Assembly: GCA_034433795.1 (NCBI GenBank)
Contig: DAOUAE010000053.1
Coordinates: forward strand, 1 to 64,000
Direction of reading: 5' to 3'
DNA length: 64,000 nucleotides
DNA from: DAOUAE01 sp034433795
GTDB lineage: Bacteria; Chloroflexota; UBA6077; FW602-bin22; DAOUAE01
A program made the translations under genes and the position numbers. How positions within the stretch are numbered: the first letter of the stretch is position 1; each line of letters starts with the position of its first letter. Shown here one piece after another: positions 24,575 through 34,245 of this stretch. The notes below the pieces were generated by a model. That model made no database searches. It was not told the DNA's origin and saw nothing but the letters and a program-made list of their open reading frames with translations.

Positions 24575-26107
24575 CTACCCTCCCTGCAGGCTGACCAGAT
24601 CGCCGTCGCGCAGGTCGCGCGGGTCGAGGACCACCCGGTCGCCCTCCGCCAGTCCCTGGAGGACCTCGACCTTCTCACCATCGCTCAGCCCGGTCTGAAT
24701 CTCCTGCCGCCGCACCCGGTCGCCCTGGACGACGAAGACGGCCGGCGGCTGGCTGCGCGGAATCAGGGCGCTGCGCGGGACGGCCAGGGCCGCGGAGCGC
24801 TCGGCCACGGTCAGCGCCACCTGGACGAACATTCCCGGTCGCAGAAGCCCCTGCGGATCGGTCGGCTCCAGCCGGACGGTGCCGGTGCGGGTTCGGGGGT
24901 CGACCGCGGGGGCGACGACCCTGACCACCGCCCCGAAGGACTGCCCCGGCAGGGCCGGGCTGGTGATGGTGCCCTCCTGGCCCGGCCGCACCAGACCCAG
25001 CTGGCCTTCGTCGACGCTCACCACGACCTCCCGACGCGGGTCGAAGAGCGAGACGACCGGTGCCCCCGGCGCGACCACCGCGCCGGGCTGAACGTGCCGC
25101 TCGGCCACCACGCCGGCGAAGGGGGCGACGATCCGGGCCTCGGCCAGCTGCAGACGGGCCAGCTCGACCCCGGCCCGGGCCTGCTCGACCTGGGCCTCGG
25201 CCGCCCGGATCTCCTCGGGCGTGACCGGCTGGCGGGCCAGGCGCAGCTGCTGCTCGGCGGCGGCCACCGCCGCCTCGGCCTGGGCGATCTCCTCCGGGGT
25301 GACCGGCCGCTCGGCCAGGCGCAGCTGCTCCTCCGCCGCCCGGACGGCCGCTTCGGCCTGGGCCACCTGCTCGGGGGTCGGCCCGGCCTGGAGTTCGCGC
25401 AGACGCACCTGGGCCTGCTCGACGGCGGTCTGCGCGGCCAGCGCCCGGGCGTTGGCCGCATCGCAGAGGTAGCGCGGGTTCAGACGGTTGCCGCAGATGC
25501 CGTCGCGCTCGGCATTGGCGGCGTAGGCGGCGTTCTTGGCCTGGTCCACCGCCAGCCGGGCCGCCTCGAGCTGTTCCTTGGTCGGGCCGGCCTTCAGCTG
25601 GGCCAGCCGGGCCTGCGCCATCTCCAGATTGGCCCGGGCCTGGGCCACGGTCTCCGGGCGCGGCAGGGCTTTGAGCTGGGCCAGTCGAGCCTGGGCGGCC
25701 CGCAGATTGGCCTCGGCCTGGGCGACCTGCTCCGGGCGCGGCAGAGCCTTGAGCTGCGCCAGTCGGGCCTGGGCCATTTCCAGGGCGGCCTGGGCCTGAG
25801 CCAGCTGGGCCTGCAGGGTGGCCGTCTCCAGCTCGGCCAGGACAGCGCCGGCCGGGACCGACTGGCCGACCTCCACCAGGACCTTCTCGACCCGTCCACC
25901 GACCCTGGCGACCACCGGGACCTGGGCCTGAGAGCGAACGTCGCCGGTCAGGGTCAGCGTCTGACGCAGGGCGGTCCGCTGCACCGGCGCGGCCTGGACG
26001 GCCACCGCCCGGACCGGGGTGGGGGTCGCCGGCGCCGGCGACGGCGGCGCGCAGGCCGCGAGGATGACGATGGTCGCCGAGAGCAGAAGGAGGCTCAACC
26101 TGTGCAT
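24575..26107 (-). CDS. RND efflux membrane-fusion lipoprotein (adaptor)
   Basis: This adaptor couples the RND pump to the cell envelope. A signal peptide with lipobox ILAAC predicts lipidation at Cys19. The lipoyl-like half-motifs are VARVGGRVEKVLVEVGQSVPAGAVLAELET and ARIVAPFAGVVAERHVQPGAVV. Between them lies an unusually long helical region made of repeats of about 26 residues, each ending in a KALPRPE- or RPVTPEE-type turn. That region holds two cysteines (C205, C215) in RDGICGN...YLCDAANAR, a feature shared with the second adaptor in this window. It overlaps the TetR gene by 13 nt. Confidence 0.92.
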   Translation of the reverse strand: MHRLSLLLLSATIVILAACAPPSPAPATPTPVRAVAVQAAPVQRTALRQTLTLTGDVRSQAQVPVVARVGGRVEKVLVEVGQSVPAGAVLAELETATLQAQLAQAQAALEMAQARLAQLKALPRPEQVAQAEANLRAAQARLAQLKALPRPETVAQARANLEMAQARLAQLKAGPTKEQLEAARLAVDQAKNAAYAANAERDGICGNRLNPRYLCDAANARALAAQTAVEQAQVRLRELQAGPTPEQVAQAEAAVRAAEEQLRLAERPVTPEEIAQAEAAVAAAEQQLRLARQPVTPEEIRAAEAQVEQARAGVELARLQLAEARIVAPFAGVVAERHVQPGAVVAPGAPVVSLFDPRREVVVSVDEGQLGLVRPGQEGTITSPALPGQSFGAVVRVVAPAVDPRTRTGTVRLEPTDPQGLLRPGMFVQVALTVAERSAALAVPRSALIPRSQPPAVFVVQGDRVRRQEIQTGLSDGEKVEVLQGLAEGDRVVLDPRDLRDGDLVSLQGG

Positions 26108-26730
26108 GCCGTCGCTCCCTGGGAGGGTTCGGCGGTCGGTCGAAGACCGCGGAAGAAGAGGTCGGCCACGGTGGCCGCCAGCCGTGGGAGGTCGGGCGGA
26201 CTGCTGGCGGTGAGGATGTGGTCGCAGACGACCGCCTGGCCCATCCCCAGGAGGGCGGTGGCGGCCAGGTCGGGCTCGACCGGACGGATAAGCCCGCGGT
26301 CGCTGGCCAGCCGCAGGTTGGCGGCGATCTGCTGATGGAAGGTCTGGAGAATAGCCCGGTACTCGGCCCAGAGGTCGGGGTCGGCGGCCAGCCCCTCCCG
26401 GAAAAAGACCACCGCCAGCCCGCGATGCTCCCAGCAGATCTGGAAGAGGTCGGTCAGGAAGGCGGCGACCTGGGCCTGGTAGGCCGCCAGGTCAGCGGCC
26501 CGCTGGGGCTGGACCTGGCGGTGGCGGGTCAGGAAGCGCCGGGCGAACTCGGCCAGCAGCGCGCGCAGGACCGCCTGTTTGCTGGGGAAATAGAGGTAGA
26601 ACGTCCCCTGGGCGACGCCGGCCCGCTGGACGATGTCGGCCACCCGGGCGTGGTGAAAGCCCTTCTCCGCGAAGACCTGGGCGGCCGCCCACAGCAGCTG
26701 CGCGCGACGGTCGACCGCACCAGTGACCAC
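26095..26730 (-). CDS. TetR family repressor of the efflux operon
   Basis: The 211-residue regulator has an N-terminal TetR helix-turn-helix: LLWAAAQVFAEKGFHHARVADIV, then GVAQGTFYLYFPSKQAVL. A variable ligand-binding C-terminus follows. It is the first gene of the TetR-adaptor-RND operon, so autoregulation is expected. I chose GTG 26730 because AGGAGG lies 5 nt upstream; a TTG two codons earlier abuts that site. The inducer is unknown but is presumably a pump substrate. Confidence 0.9.
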   Translation of the reverse strand: MVTGAVDRRAQLLWAAAQVFAEKGFHHARVADIVQRAGVAQGTFYLYFPSKQAVLRALLAEFARRFLTRHRQVQPQRAADLAAYQAQVAAFLTDLFQICWEHRGLAVVFFREGLAADPDLWAEYRAILQTFHQQIAANLRLASDRGLIRPVEPDLAATALLGMGQAVVCDHILTASSPPDLPRLAATVADLFFRGLRPTAEPSQGATACTG

Positions 26731-26740
26731 CGGCAACCTC

Positions 26741-26760
26741 CTGACTGATGAGTCAGTCAG
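26741..26760. promoter_or_regulatory. TetR-type operator
   Basis: CTGACT (26741-26746), GATG, AGTCAG (26751-26756) then TCAG: a palindrome of the AcrR/TetR operator type. It lies immediately downstream of the -10 box, covering the predicted transcription start, so binding would block the efflux operon promoter. Confidence 0.7.
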
Positions 26761-26789
26761 AGACTACCCCAAACGCCCGGCCCTGTCAA
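26761..26789 (-). promoter_or_regulatory. Promoter of the TetR-efflux operon
   Basis: A perfect TTGACA (26784-26789), a 17-nt spacer and TAGTCT (26761-26766) on the minus strand. It overlaps and abuts the operator. Confidence 0.65.
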
Positions 26790-26833
26790 GATGGCGATCG
26801 CGCCGCCCGGCGCAGTCCGTCGGGCGGCGGCCC

Positions 26834-26863
26834 TTGTCACCACCCGGCCTCACCTGCTATAAT
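26834..26863 (+). promoter_or_regulatory. Promoter of the pyrimidine operon
   Basis: TTGTCA (26834-26839), an 18-nt spacer and TATAAT (26858-26863), preceded by TGC, which makes it also an extended -10. The transcript starts near 26870. Confidence 0.75.
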
Positions 26864-26869
26864 CACGGC

Positions 26870-27004
26870 GACCCGCGAGGGTGACCTTTAATTCGGTCCC
26901 GTGAGGCCGGAAAGGGAACCTGTGGACTGTCGTCCAACCGCTGTGCCATACCGTTCGACGGCCTTTTACTGGTACCGTCTGGTGTACCGGTGAAAGGTTT
27001 TTTT
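26870..27004 (+). ncRNA. PyrR-binding attenuator leader
   Basis: The leader holds the PyrR recognition hairpin at 26885-26915, with the conserved loop TCCCGTGAGG between CGG/CCG and CCTTT/AAAGG stems. A 14-bp terminator stem (26962-26975 with 26984-26997) is followed by seven Ts. AAAGG at 26911 can alternatively pair with CCTTT at 26962 to form the antiterminator. UMP-bound PyrR stabilises the first hairpin and so allows termination, as in Bacillus. pyrR itself is the first gene downstream. Confidence 0.88.
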
Positions 27005-27064
27005 ATGCCCCTCTCCGGTCCCCCGGACTGCGGCGGGAGTGCACAATCGGTGGAAAGGGTCATT

Positions 27065-27583
27065 ATGACCGAGGTCGAGATCCGGCGGGCCCTGGCCCGG
27101 ATCGCCCACGAGATCGTCGAGCGCAACCACGGGGTTGAGGACGTGGTGCTGATCGGGCTTCTGACCCGTGGCGTCCCCCTGGCCCGCCGGCTGGCCGAAA
27201 AACTGGAGGCGCTGGAGCAGCGCGCGGTGCCGGTGGGGGCGCTGGACATCACCTTCTACCGCGACGACCTGGCGGTGCGCCCGCTCCAACCGGTCGTCCG
27301 GCGCACCGCCATCCCGGTGGATGTCACCGGCCGCTGCGTTATCCTGGTGGACGATGTCCTCTACACCGGCCGCAGCGTGCGGGCGGCGATGGACGAGGTG
27401 ATGGACTACGGACGGCCCCGCTGCATCCAGCTGGCCGTGCTCGTCGACCGGGGACACCGCGAACTGCCGATCCGCCCCGATTACGTGGGCAAAAACGTGC
27501 CCACCGCCCGCAGCGAACTGGTGGCCGTCCGCCTGAGGGAAGTAGACGGGCGCGACGAGGTCGCCATCATCCGGGAGGCGTGA
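27065..27583 (+). CDS. pyrR: Bifunctional pyr attenuation regulator / uracil phosphoribosyltransferase
   Basis: PyrR binds UMP and the leader hairpin to cause transcription termination, and often also converts uracil plus PRPP to UMP. The 172-residue product has the type I phosphoribosyltransferase PRPP loop CVILVDDVLYTGRSVRAA, an NHGVEDVVLIGLLTRGVPLARRL segment, and the C-terminal VGKNVPTARSE flap. I chose ATG 27065 after GGAAAGGG. An in-frame ATG at 27005 abuts the terminator and lacks a ribosome site. Confidence 0.95.
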   Translation: MTEVEIRRALARIAHEIVERNHGVEDVVLIGLLTRGVPLARRLAEKLEALEQRAVPVGALDITFYRDDLAVRPLQPVVRRTAIPVDVTGRCVILVDDVLYTGRSVRAAMDEVMDYGRPRCIQLAVLVDRGHRELPIRPDYVGKNVPTARSELVAVRLREVDGRDEVAIIREA

Positions 27584-28527
27584 TGGTCGGGCGCAAGGAT
27601 GTCCTGGACCTGAACGACTTCACCGCCGCCGAGATCGAGCAGGTGCTCCGCACCGCCGACGCCATGCGGGAGATCCTGACCCGCCCGATCAAGCGGGTGC
27701 CGGCCCTGCGCGGCAAGACGGTGGTCAACCTGTTCTTCGAACCGAGCACCCGCACCCGTGTCTCGTTCGAACTGGCGGCCAAGGCCCTGAGCGCCGATGT
27801 GGTCAATATCAGCGCCAGCGGCAGTTCGGTCGAGAAGGGCGAGTCGCTGGTCGACACGGTCCGCACCCTCCAGGCCCTGGGGGCGGACGTGGTGGTGATG
27901 CGCCACAGCCAGTCCGGCGCGCCCTACCTGGTGGCCCAGCAGGTTCAGGCTTCGGTCATCAACGCCGGCGATGGCTGGCACGCGCATCCCACCCAGGCGC
28001 TGCTCGACCTCTACACGGTGCGCGAGCATTTCGGCCGGATCGCCGGGCTCCGGGTGGTCATCGTCGGCGATATCCTGCACAGTCGGGTCGCGCGCTCCAA
28101 TGTCTGGGGCTTCACCCGGCTGGGGGCCCACGTCGTCCTCTGCGGCCCGCCGACGCTCCTGCCGCCCCTGGACGGCCACACCGATGGCTACGGCCTGCCG
28201 CCGGTCGCGGTCTGCACCGACCTGGAGGCCGCTCTGGAGGGGGCCGACGTGGTGATGGCCCTGCGGCTCCAGCGGGAGCGGCAGCAGGCCGGCCTCTTGC
28301 CCAGTCTGCGGGAGTACATCGCCCGCTATCAGATCACGGCCGAGCGGCTGCGCCGGACCGCCCCCCACGCCATTGTGATGCACCCCGGCCCGCTGAACGA
28401 AGGCGTGGAGATCGCCCCGGACGTGGCCCGCTCCGACCGCTCGGTCATCGAGCAGCAGGTGACCAATGGGGTGGCCGTGCGGATGGCCCTCCTCTATCTC
28501 CTGACGGGAGCGAGCGATGAGCGCTGA
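27583..28527 (+). CDS. pyrB: Aspartate carbamoyltransferase catalytic subunit
   Basis: PyrB condenses carbamoyl phosphate with aspartate. The carbamoyl phosphate motif FFEPSTRTRVSFELA, the VVMRHSQSGAPYLVA segment and HPTQALLDLYTVREHFG are all present, with the C-terminal MHPGPLNEGVEI. Length is 314 residues. ATG 27583 shares bases with the pyrR stop. No pyrI regulatory subunit is present in the operon, as is usual for the Gram-positive-type enzyme. Confidence 0.97.
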   Translation: MVGRKDVLDLNDFTAAEIEQVLRTADAMREILTRPIKRVPALRGKTVVNLFFEPSTRTRVSFELAAKALSADVVNISASGSSVEKGESLVDTVRTLQALGADVVVMRHSQSGAPYLVAQQVQASVINAGDGWHAHPTQALLDLYTVREHFGRIAGLRVVIVGDILHSRVARSNVWGFTRLGAHVVLCGPPTLLPPLDGHTDGYGLPPVAVCTDLEAALEGADVVMALRLQRERQQAGLLPSLREYIARYQITAERLRRTAPHAIVMHPGPLNEGVEIAPDVARSDRSVIEQQVTNGVAVRMALLYLLTGASDER

Positions 28528-29881
28528 GAGCCTCCGGATCCTCCTGCGCGGCGGGCGGGTGATGGACCCGGCCCGCCGGCTCGACCTGACCGGCGATGTG
28601 CTGCTCGTCGGCGGGCGGATCGCCTACGCCGGCCCGCCCCTCGACCCGCGCGAGGCCGAAGCCGACCAGATCTTCGACGCCACCGGTCTGGTCATCGCCC
28701 CCGGCTTCATCGACCTGCACTGTCACCTGCGCGAGCCCGGCCAGGAGGCCAAGGAGACCATCGCCACTGGCACCCGGGCGGCCGCCCGGGGGGGCTTCAC
28801 CACGGTCTGCGCGATGGCCAACACCAGCCCGCCCATCGACTGCCGACCGCTCCTGGAGTACGTCCAGCAGACGGCCCGCCGCGAGGGCGTGGTGCGGGTC
28901 TTCTCGCTGGCGGCGGTGACCCGTGGGCTGGCCGGCCAGGAGCTGACCGAGATGGCCGAACTGGCCGCCGCCGGGGCCATCGCCTTCTCCGACGACGGCG
29001 TTCCCATCGCCTCCAGCCGCATCATGCGCGCCGCCCTGGCCTACAGCCGCCTGTGCGGACGGCCGATCATGCCGCACTGCGACGATCCGGAACTGCTGGC
29101 CGGGGGGACGATGAACGAAGGGCCGGTGGCCGCCTGCCTGGGCCTCAAGGGCATCCCGGCCGCCGGGGAGGAGGCGATGGTCGCCCGTGACCTGGCGCTG
29201 GCCGCCCTGACCGGCGGGCGGCTGCACATCGCCCACGTCAGCACCGCCGGCGCCGTCGACCTCATCCGGCGGGCCAAGGCCCGCGGGGTGGCCGTGACCG
29301 CCGAGGCTACCCCTCATCATCTGGCCCTGACCGACGCCTGGGTGGCCGGCCACCGCTGGGAGGGCCACGGCCAGCCCTACGACACCAGCACCAAGGTCAA
29401 TCCGCCTCTGCGCAGCGAGGCGGACCGGCAGGCCCTGCTGGCCGGCCTGCGCGACGGCACCATCGACGCCATCGCCACCGATCACGCGCCGCACACCCTG
29501 GTGGACAAACTCTGCCCCTACGACGAGGCCGCCTTCGGCATCTCGGGGCTGGAGACGGCCCTGGGGACGCTCCTGCGCCTGGTCGAGCACGGTGAGCTCA
29601 CCCTCGACCTGGTCATCGAGAAACTCACCATCGGTCCGGCCCGCGTCTTCGGCCTGCCCTACGGCACGCTCCAGCCCGGTCAGGCCGCCGATGTCGTCGT
29701 CTTCGACCCCCAGACCACCTGGGTGGTCGATCCCACCCGCTTCGCCTCGAAGGGCCGGAACACGCCCCTGGCTGGCCAGCGTCTGCGGGGCCGGGTCGAG
29801 GCCACCTTCGTCGGCGGTCGCCTGGTCCACCAGACCGAGGAGTTCGCGGCCCGACAGACACGCGCCCTGGTGACGCGGTAG
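28517..29881 (+). CDS. pyrC: Dihydroorotase (type I)
   Basis: PyrC cyclises carbamoyl aspartate to dihydroorotate. The 454-residue amidohydrolase has DLHCHLREPGQEAKETI (zinc ligands), the metal-bridging/His region CGRPIMPHCDDPEL, HIAHVSTAGAVDLIR, and the catalytic Asp in IDAIATDHAPHTL. It overlaps pyrB by 11 nt and is followed by carA after 17 nt. Confidence 0.97.
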   Translation: MSAESLRILLRGGRVMDPARRLDLTGDVLLVGGRIAYAGPPLDPREAEADQIFDATGLVIAPGFIDLHCHLREPGQEAKETIATGTRAAARGGFTTVCAMANTSPPIDCRPLLEYVQQTARREGVVRVFSLAAVTRGLAGQELTEMAELAAAGAIAFSDDGVPIASSRIMRAALAYSRLCGRPIMPHCDDPELLAGGTMNEGPVAACLGLKGIPAAGEEAMVARDLALAALTGGRLHIAHVSTAGAVDLIRRAKARGVAVTAEATPHHLALTDAWVAGHRWEGHGQPYDTSTKVNPPLRSEADRQALLAGLRDGTIDAIATDHAPHTLVDKLCPYDEAAFGISGLETALGTLLRLVEHGELTLDLVIEKLTIGPARVFGLPYGTLQPGQAADVVVFDPQTTWVVDPTRFASKGRNTPLAGQRLRGRVEATFVGGRLVHQTEEFAARQTRALVTR

Positions 29882-29898
29882 GCGGGAAAGGAGGACCT

Positions 29899-31020
<1,122 letters not shown>

Positions 31021-31023
31021 ACG

Positions 31024-34000
31024 ATGACGAAACCGCAGAAAGTCCTGGTCATCGGGTCGGGGCCGATCATCATCGGCCAGGCCGCCGAGTTCGACTACGC
31101 CGGCACCCAGGCCTGCAAGGCCCTGCGCGAGGAGGGGGTGACGACCGTCCTGGTCAACTCCAACCCGGCGACGATCATGACCGACGAGGAGATCGCCGAC
31201 ATCGTCTACATCGAGCCGCTCACGGTCGACGTCCTCACCCGCATCATCGAACGCGAGCGCCCCGATGGCCTCCTGCCCACCCTGGGCGGCCAGACCGGGC
31301 TGAATATGGCGGTGGCTCTGGCCGACGCCGGGGTGCTCGACCGCTACGGCGTGCGGCTGCTGGGCACGCCGCTGGAGACGATCCGCCAGGCCGAGGACCG
31401 CGACCTCTTCAAGCAGCTGCTCCTCTCCATCGGCGAACCGGTGCCCCCCAGCCAGAGCGTCTACAGTCTGGAAGAGGCCTGGCGGGTTCTGGACAGCATC
31501 GGGCTGCCGGTGGTCATCCGACCGGCCTTCACCCTGGGAGGGACCGGAGGCGGCATCGCCCGCACCCGCAAGGAGTTCGAGCAGGTGGTGACCCGCGGCC
31601 TCCTGGCCAGCCCGATCCACCAGGTCCTCATCGAGCGGGCGGTTCTGGGCTGGAAGGAGATCGAGTACGAGGTGATGCGCGACGCCGCCGATACCTGCAT
31701 CACCATCTGCAACATGGAGAACATCGACCCGATGGGGGTGCACACCGGCGACTCGATCGTGGTGGCGCCGTCGCAGACCCTCTCCGACCGCCAGTACCAG
31801 ATGCTCCGCAGCGCCGCCCTGCGCATCATCCGGGCTCTGAAGATCGAGGGCGGCTGCAACATCCAGTTCGCCCTCGATCCCTACTCCGACCAGTACTACG
31901 TCATCGAGGTCAACCCCCGCGTCAGCCGCTCCTCGGCTCTGGCCTCGAAGGCCACCGGTTACCCCATCGCCCGGGTGGCGGCCAAGATCGCCATCGGCAA
32001 GCGGCTGGACGAGATCCCCAACGCCGTCACCGGCAAGACCACCGCCGCCTTCGAGCCGGCCCTGGACTATGTGGTGGTCAAGATCCCGCGCTGGCCCTTC
32101 GACAAGTTCCCGCGCGGCGACCGGACCATCGGCACCCAGATGAAGGCCACCGGCGAGGTGATGGCCATCGACCGCTCGTTCGAGGCGGCCCTCCAGAAGG
32201 CGGTGCGGTCGCTGGAACTGGGCGGGCGGAGCCTGCTCTGGGAGGACCCCAGCTGGCGCGACCTGGAGACGCTCTGGCCGCTCATCGAAACCCCCAACGA
32301 CCAGCGGCTCTGGGCGATCTTCGCCGCCCTGCGGCGCGAGGCCCCGGTCGAGGAGATCAGCCGCCGCAGCGGCATCGACCCCTGGTTCATCCACCGGTTC
32401 GCCCGCATCGTGGCGATGGAGCGGCGGCTCCTGACCGAGAAACTCACTCCCGACCTCCTGCGCCAGGCCAAGCGGCTGGGCTTCAGCGACAAGCAGATCG
32501 GCACCCTGGCCGATCTGCTGCCCGAACAGGTCCGCACCCTCCGCCAGGCCTGGGGCATCCGCCCGGTCTACAAGGTGGTGGACACCTGCGCCGCCGAGTT
32601 CGAGGCCGTCACCCCTTATTTCTACAGCACCTACCAGCAGGAGAACGAGGCCGAGCCGCTGGCCGGCCCCAAGGCCCTGGTCATCGGCTCGGGGCCCATC
32701 CGCATCGGCCAGGGGATCGAGTTCGATTACTGCAGCGTCCACGCCGTCTGGGCCCTCCAGCGGGCCGGCCTCCGGGCCATCATCGTCAATTCGAACCCGG
32801 AGACGGTCTCGACCGACTTCGACACCTCCGACCGCCTCTACTTCGAGCCGCTGGATGAGGAGAGCGTCCGCGACGTTCTGGAAAACGAGGGGCTGCGCGA
32901 GACACCGGTCATCGTCCAGTTCGGCGGCCAGACGGCCATCAACCTGGCCGAGCCGCTGCAACGGGCGGGCGCCCTCCTCCTGGGGGCCGACGCCCAGGCC
33001 ATCGACATCGCCGAGGACCGCCAGCGGTTCGAGGACTTCCTGAACCGCCTGGGGATCCCGCAGCCCCCCGGCGGGGCGGTGACCAACGTCCAGGAGGCGC
33101 TGACGGTGGCCCAGCGGATCGGCTACCCGGTCCTGGTCCGCCCATCGTACGTCCTGGGCGGGCGGGCGATGGAGATCGTCTACAACGCCACCGAACTCAT
33201 CCGCTACGTGACCGCCGCCACCGCCGTCTCCAACCAGCACCCCATCCTGGTCGACAAGTACCTGGAGGGGAAGGAGGTCGAGGTCGACGCCATCTGCGAC
33301 GGGACCGACGTGCTCATCCCCGGCATTATGGAGCACATCGAACGGGCCGGCGTTCACAGCGGCGACTCCATGGCCGTCTACCCCGGCATCAGCCTGAGCC
33401 CCAGCGAGGTCGAAACCATCGTCGACTACACCATCCGCATCGGACGGGCGCTGGGGCTGCGGGGTCTGCTCAACATTCAGTACGTGATCTACCAGGGCGA
33501 GGTCTACGTCCTGGAGGTCAACCCACGGGCCAGCCGCACGGTGCCCTTCCTCTCGAAGGTGACCGGGGTGCCGATGGTGGCCGTGGCCACCAACGTGATG
33601 CTCGGGCGCAGCCTGGCCGAGCAGGGCTACCGGAGCGGCCTCTGGCCCCGGCAGAACCTGGTGGCGGTCAAGGCGCCGGTCTTCTCGATGGCCAAACTGG
33701 TCGGCGTGGACACCTACCTCGGGCCGGAGATGAAGTCCACCGGCGAGGTGATGGGCGTGGACAGCTCGTTCTATCAGGCGTTGACCAAGGCGCTGCTGGC
33801 CGCCCAGCTGATGCTGCCGCCGACCGGGGCGCTGCTCCTGAGCATCGCCGACCGCGATAAACCCGAGGCCCTGCCACTCATCCAGCGGCTCCACCACCTG
33901 GGCTATCGCTTCTACGCCACCGAAGGGACGGCCGCGATGCTCCAGGCGGTCGGCCTGCCGGTCCAGATGATCACCAAGCGCCTCCACCAGGGCCACCCGA

Positions 34001-34245
34001 ACGTGATCGATGTCATCCGCGAGGGGCTGGTCCAGGGCGTGGTCAACACGATCACCGGGGGACGAAGCGAGATGGCCGACGGGTTCCAGATCCGGCGGGC
34101 CGCCACCGAGCGCGGCATCCCCTGCTTCACCAGCCTGGACACGCTGCGCGCGGTCATCGAGTCGCTGGCCCACGGCGGCCAGCACTACTCGGTCCGGCGC
34201 CTCTCGGAGTACCGGCAGCAGCCGCTGGTCGAGGTCCGGCCATGA
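31024..34245 (+). CDS. carB: Carbamoyl phosphate synthase large subunit
   Basis: CarB makes carbamoyl phosphate from bicarbonate, ammonia and two ATP. The 1073-residue protein shows the internal duplication of two ATP-grasp halves. Each begins with VLVIGSGPIIIGQ or ALVIGSGPIRIGQ and contains NPRVSRSSALASKATGYP or NPRASRTVPFLSKVTGVP. The C-terminal MGS-like allosteric domain (about 930-1060) has GYRFYATEGTA and DVIREGLVQGVVNTI, the usual site for UMP/ornithine control. It overlaps the next gene by 4 nt. Confidence 0.98.
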   Translation: MTKPQKVLVIGSGPIIIGQAAEFDYAGTQACKALREEGVTTVLVNSNPATIMTDEEIADIVYIEPLTVDVLTRIIERERPDGLLPTLGGQTGLNMAVALADAGVLDRYGVRLLGTPLETIRQAEDRDLFKQLLLSIGEPVPPSQSVYSLEEAWRVLDSIGLPVVIRPAFTLGGTGGGIARTRKEFEQVVTRGLLASPIHQVLIERAVLGWKEIEYEVMRDAADTCITICNMENIDPMGVHTGDSIVVAPSQTLSDRQYQMLRSAALRIIRALKIEGGCNIQFALDPYSDQYYVIEVNPRVSRSSALASKATGYPIARVAAKIAIGKRLDEIPNAVTGKTTAAFEPALDYVVVKIPRWPFDKFPRGDRTIGTQMKATGEVMAIDRSFEAALQKAVRSLELGGRSLLWEDPSWRDLETLWPLIETPNDQRLWAIFAALRREAPVEEISRRSGIDPWFIHRFARIVAMERRLLTEKLTPDLLRQAKRLGFSDKQIGTLADLLPEQVRTLRQAWGIRPVYKVVDTCAAEFEAVTPYFYSTYQQENEAEPLAGPKALVIGSGPIRIGQGIEFDYCSVHAVWALQRAGLRAIIVNSNPETVSTDFDTSDRLYFEPLDEESVRDVLENEGLRETPVIVQFGGQTAINLAEPLQRAGALLLGADAQAIDIAEDRQRFEDFLNRLGIPQPPGGAVTNVQEALTVAQRIGYPVLVRPSYVLGGRAMEIVYNATELIRYVTAATAVSNQHPILVDKYLEGKEVEVDAICDGTDVLIPGIMEHIERAGVHSGDSMAVYPGISLSPSEVETIVDYTIRIGRALGLRGLLNIQYVIYQGEVYVLEVNPRASRTVPFLSKVTGVPMVAVATNVMLGRSLAEQGYRSGLWPRQNLVAVKAPVFSMAKLVGVDTYLGPEMKSTGEVMGVDSSFYQALTKALLAAQLMLPPTGALLLSIADRDKPEALPLIQRLHHLGYRFYATEGTAAMLQAVGLPVQMITKRLHQGHPNVIDVIREGLVQGVVNTITGGRSEMADGFQIRRAATERGIPCFTSLDTLRAVIESLAHGGQHYSVRRLSEYRQQPLVEVRP

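Noticed and set aside
23339..26335. Open frame of 998 codons on the plus strand opposite the RND pump and adaptor
   Set aside because: Repetitive, composition-driven antisense sequence; the minus strand encodes clear RND and adaptor domains.
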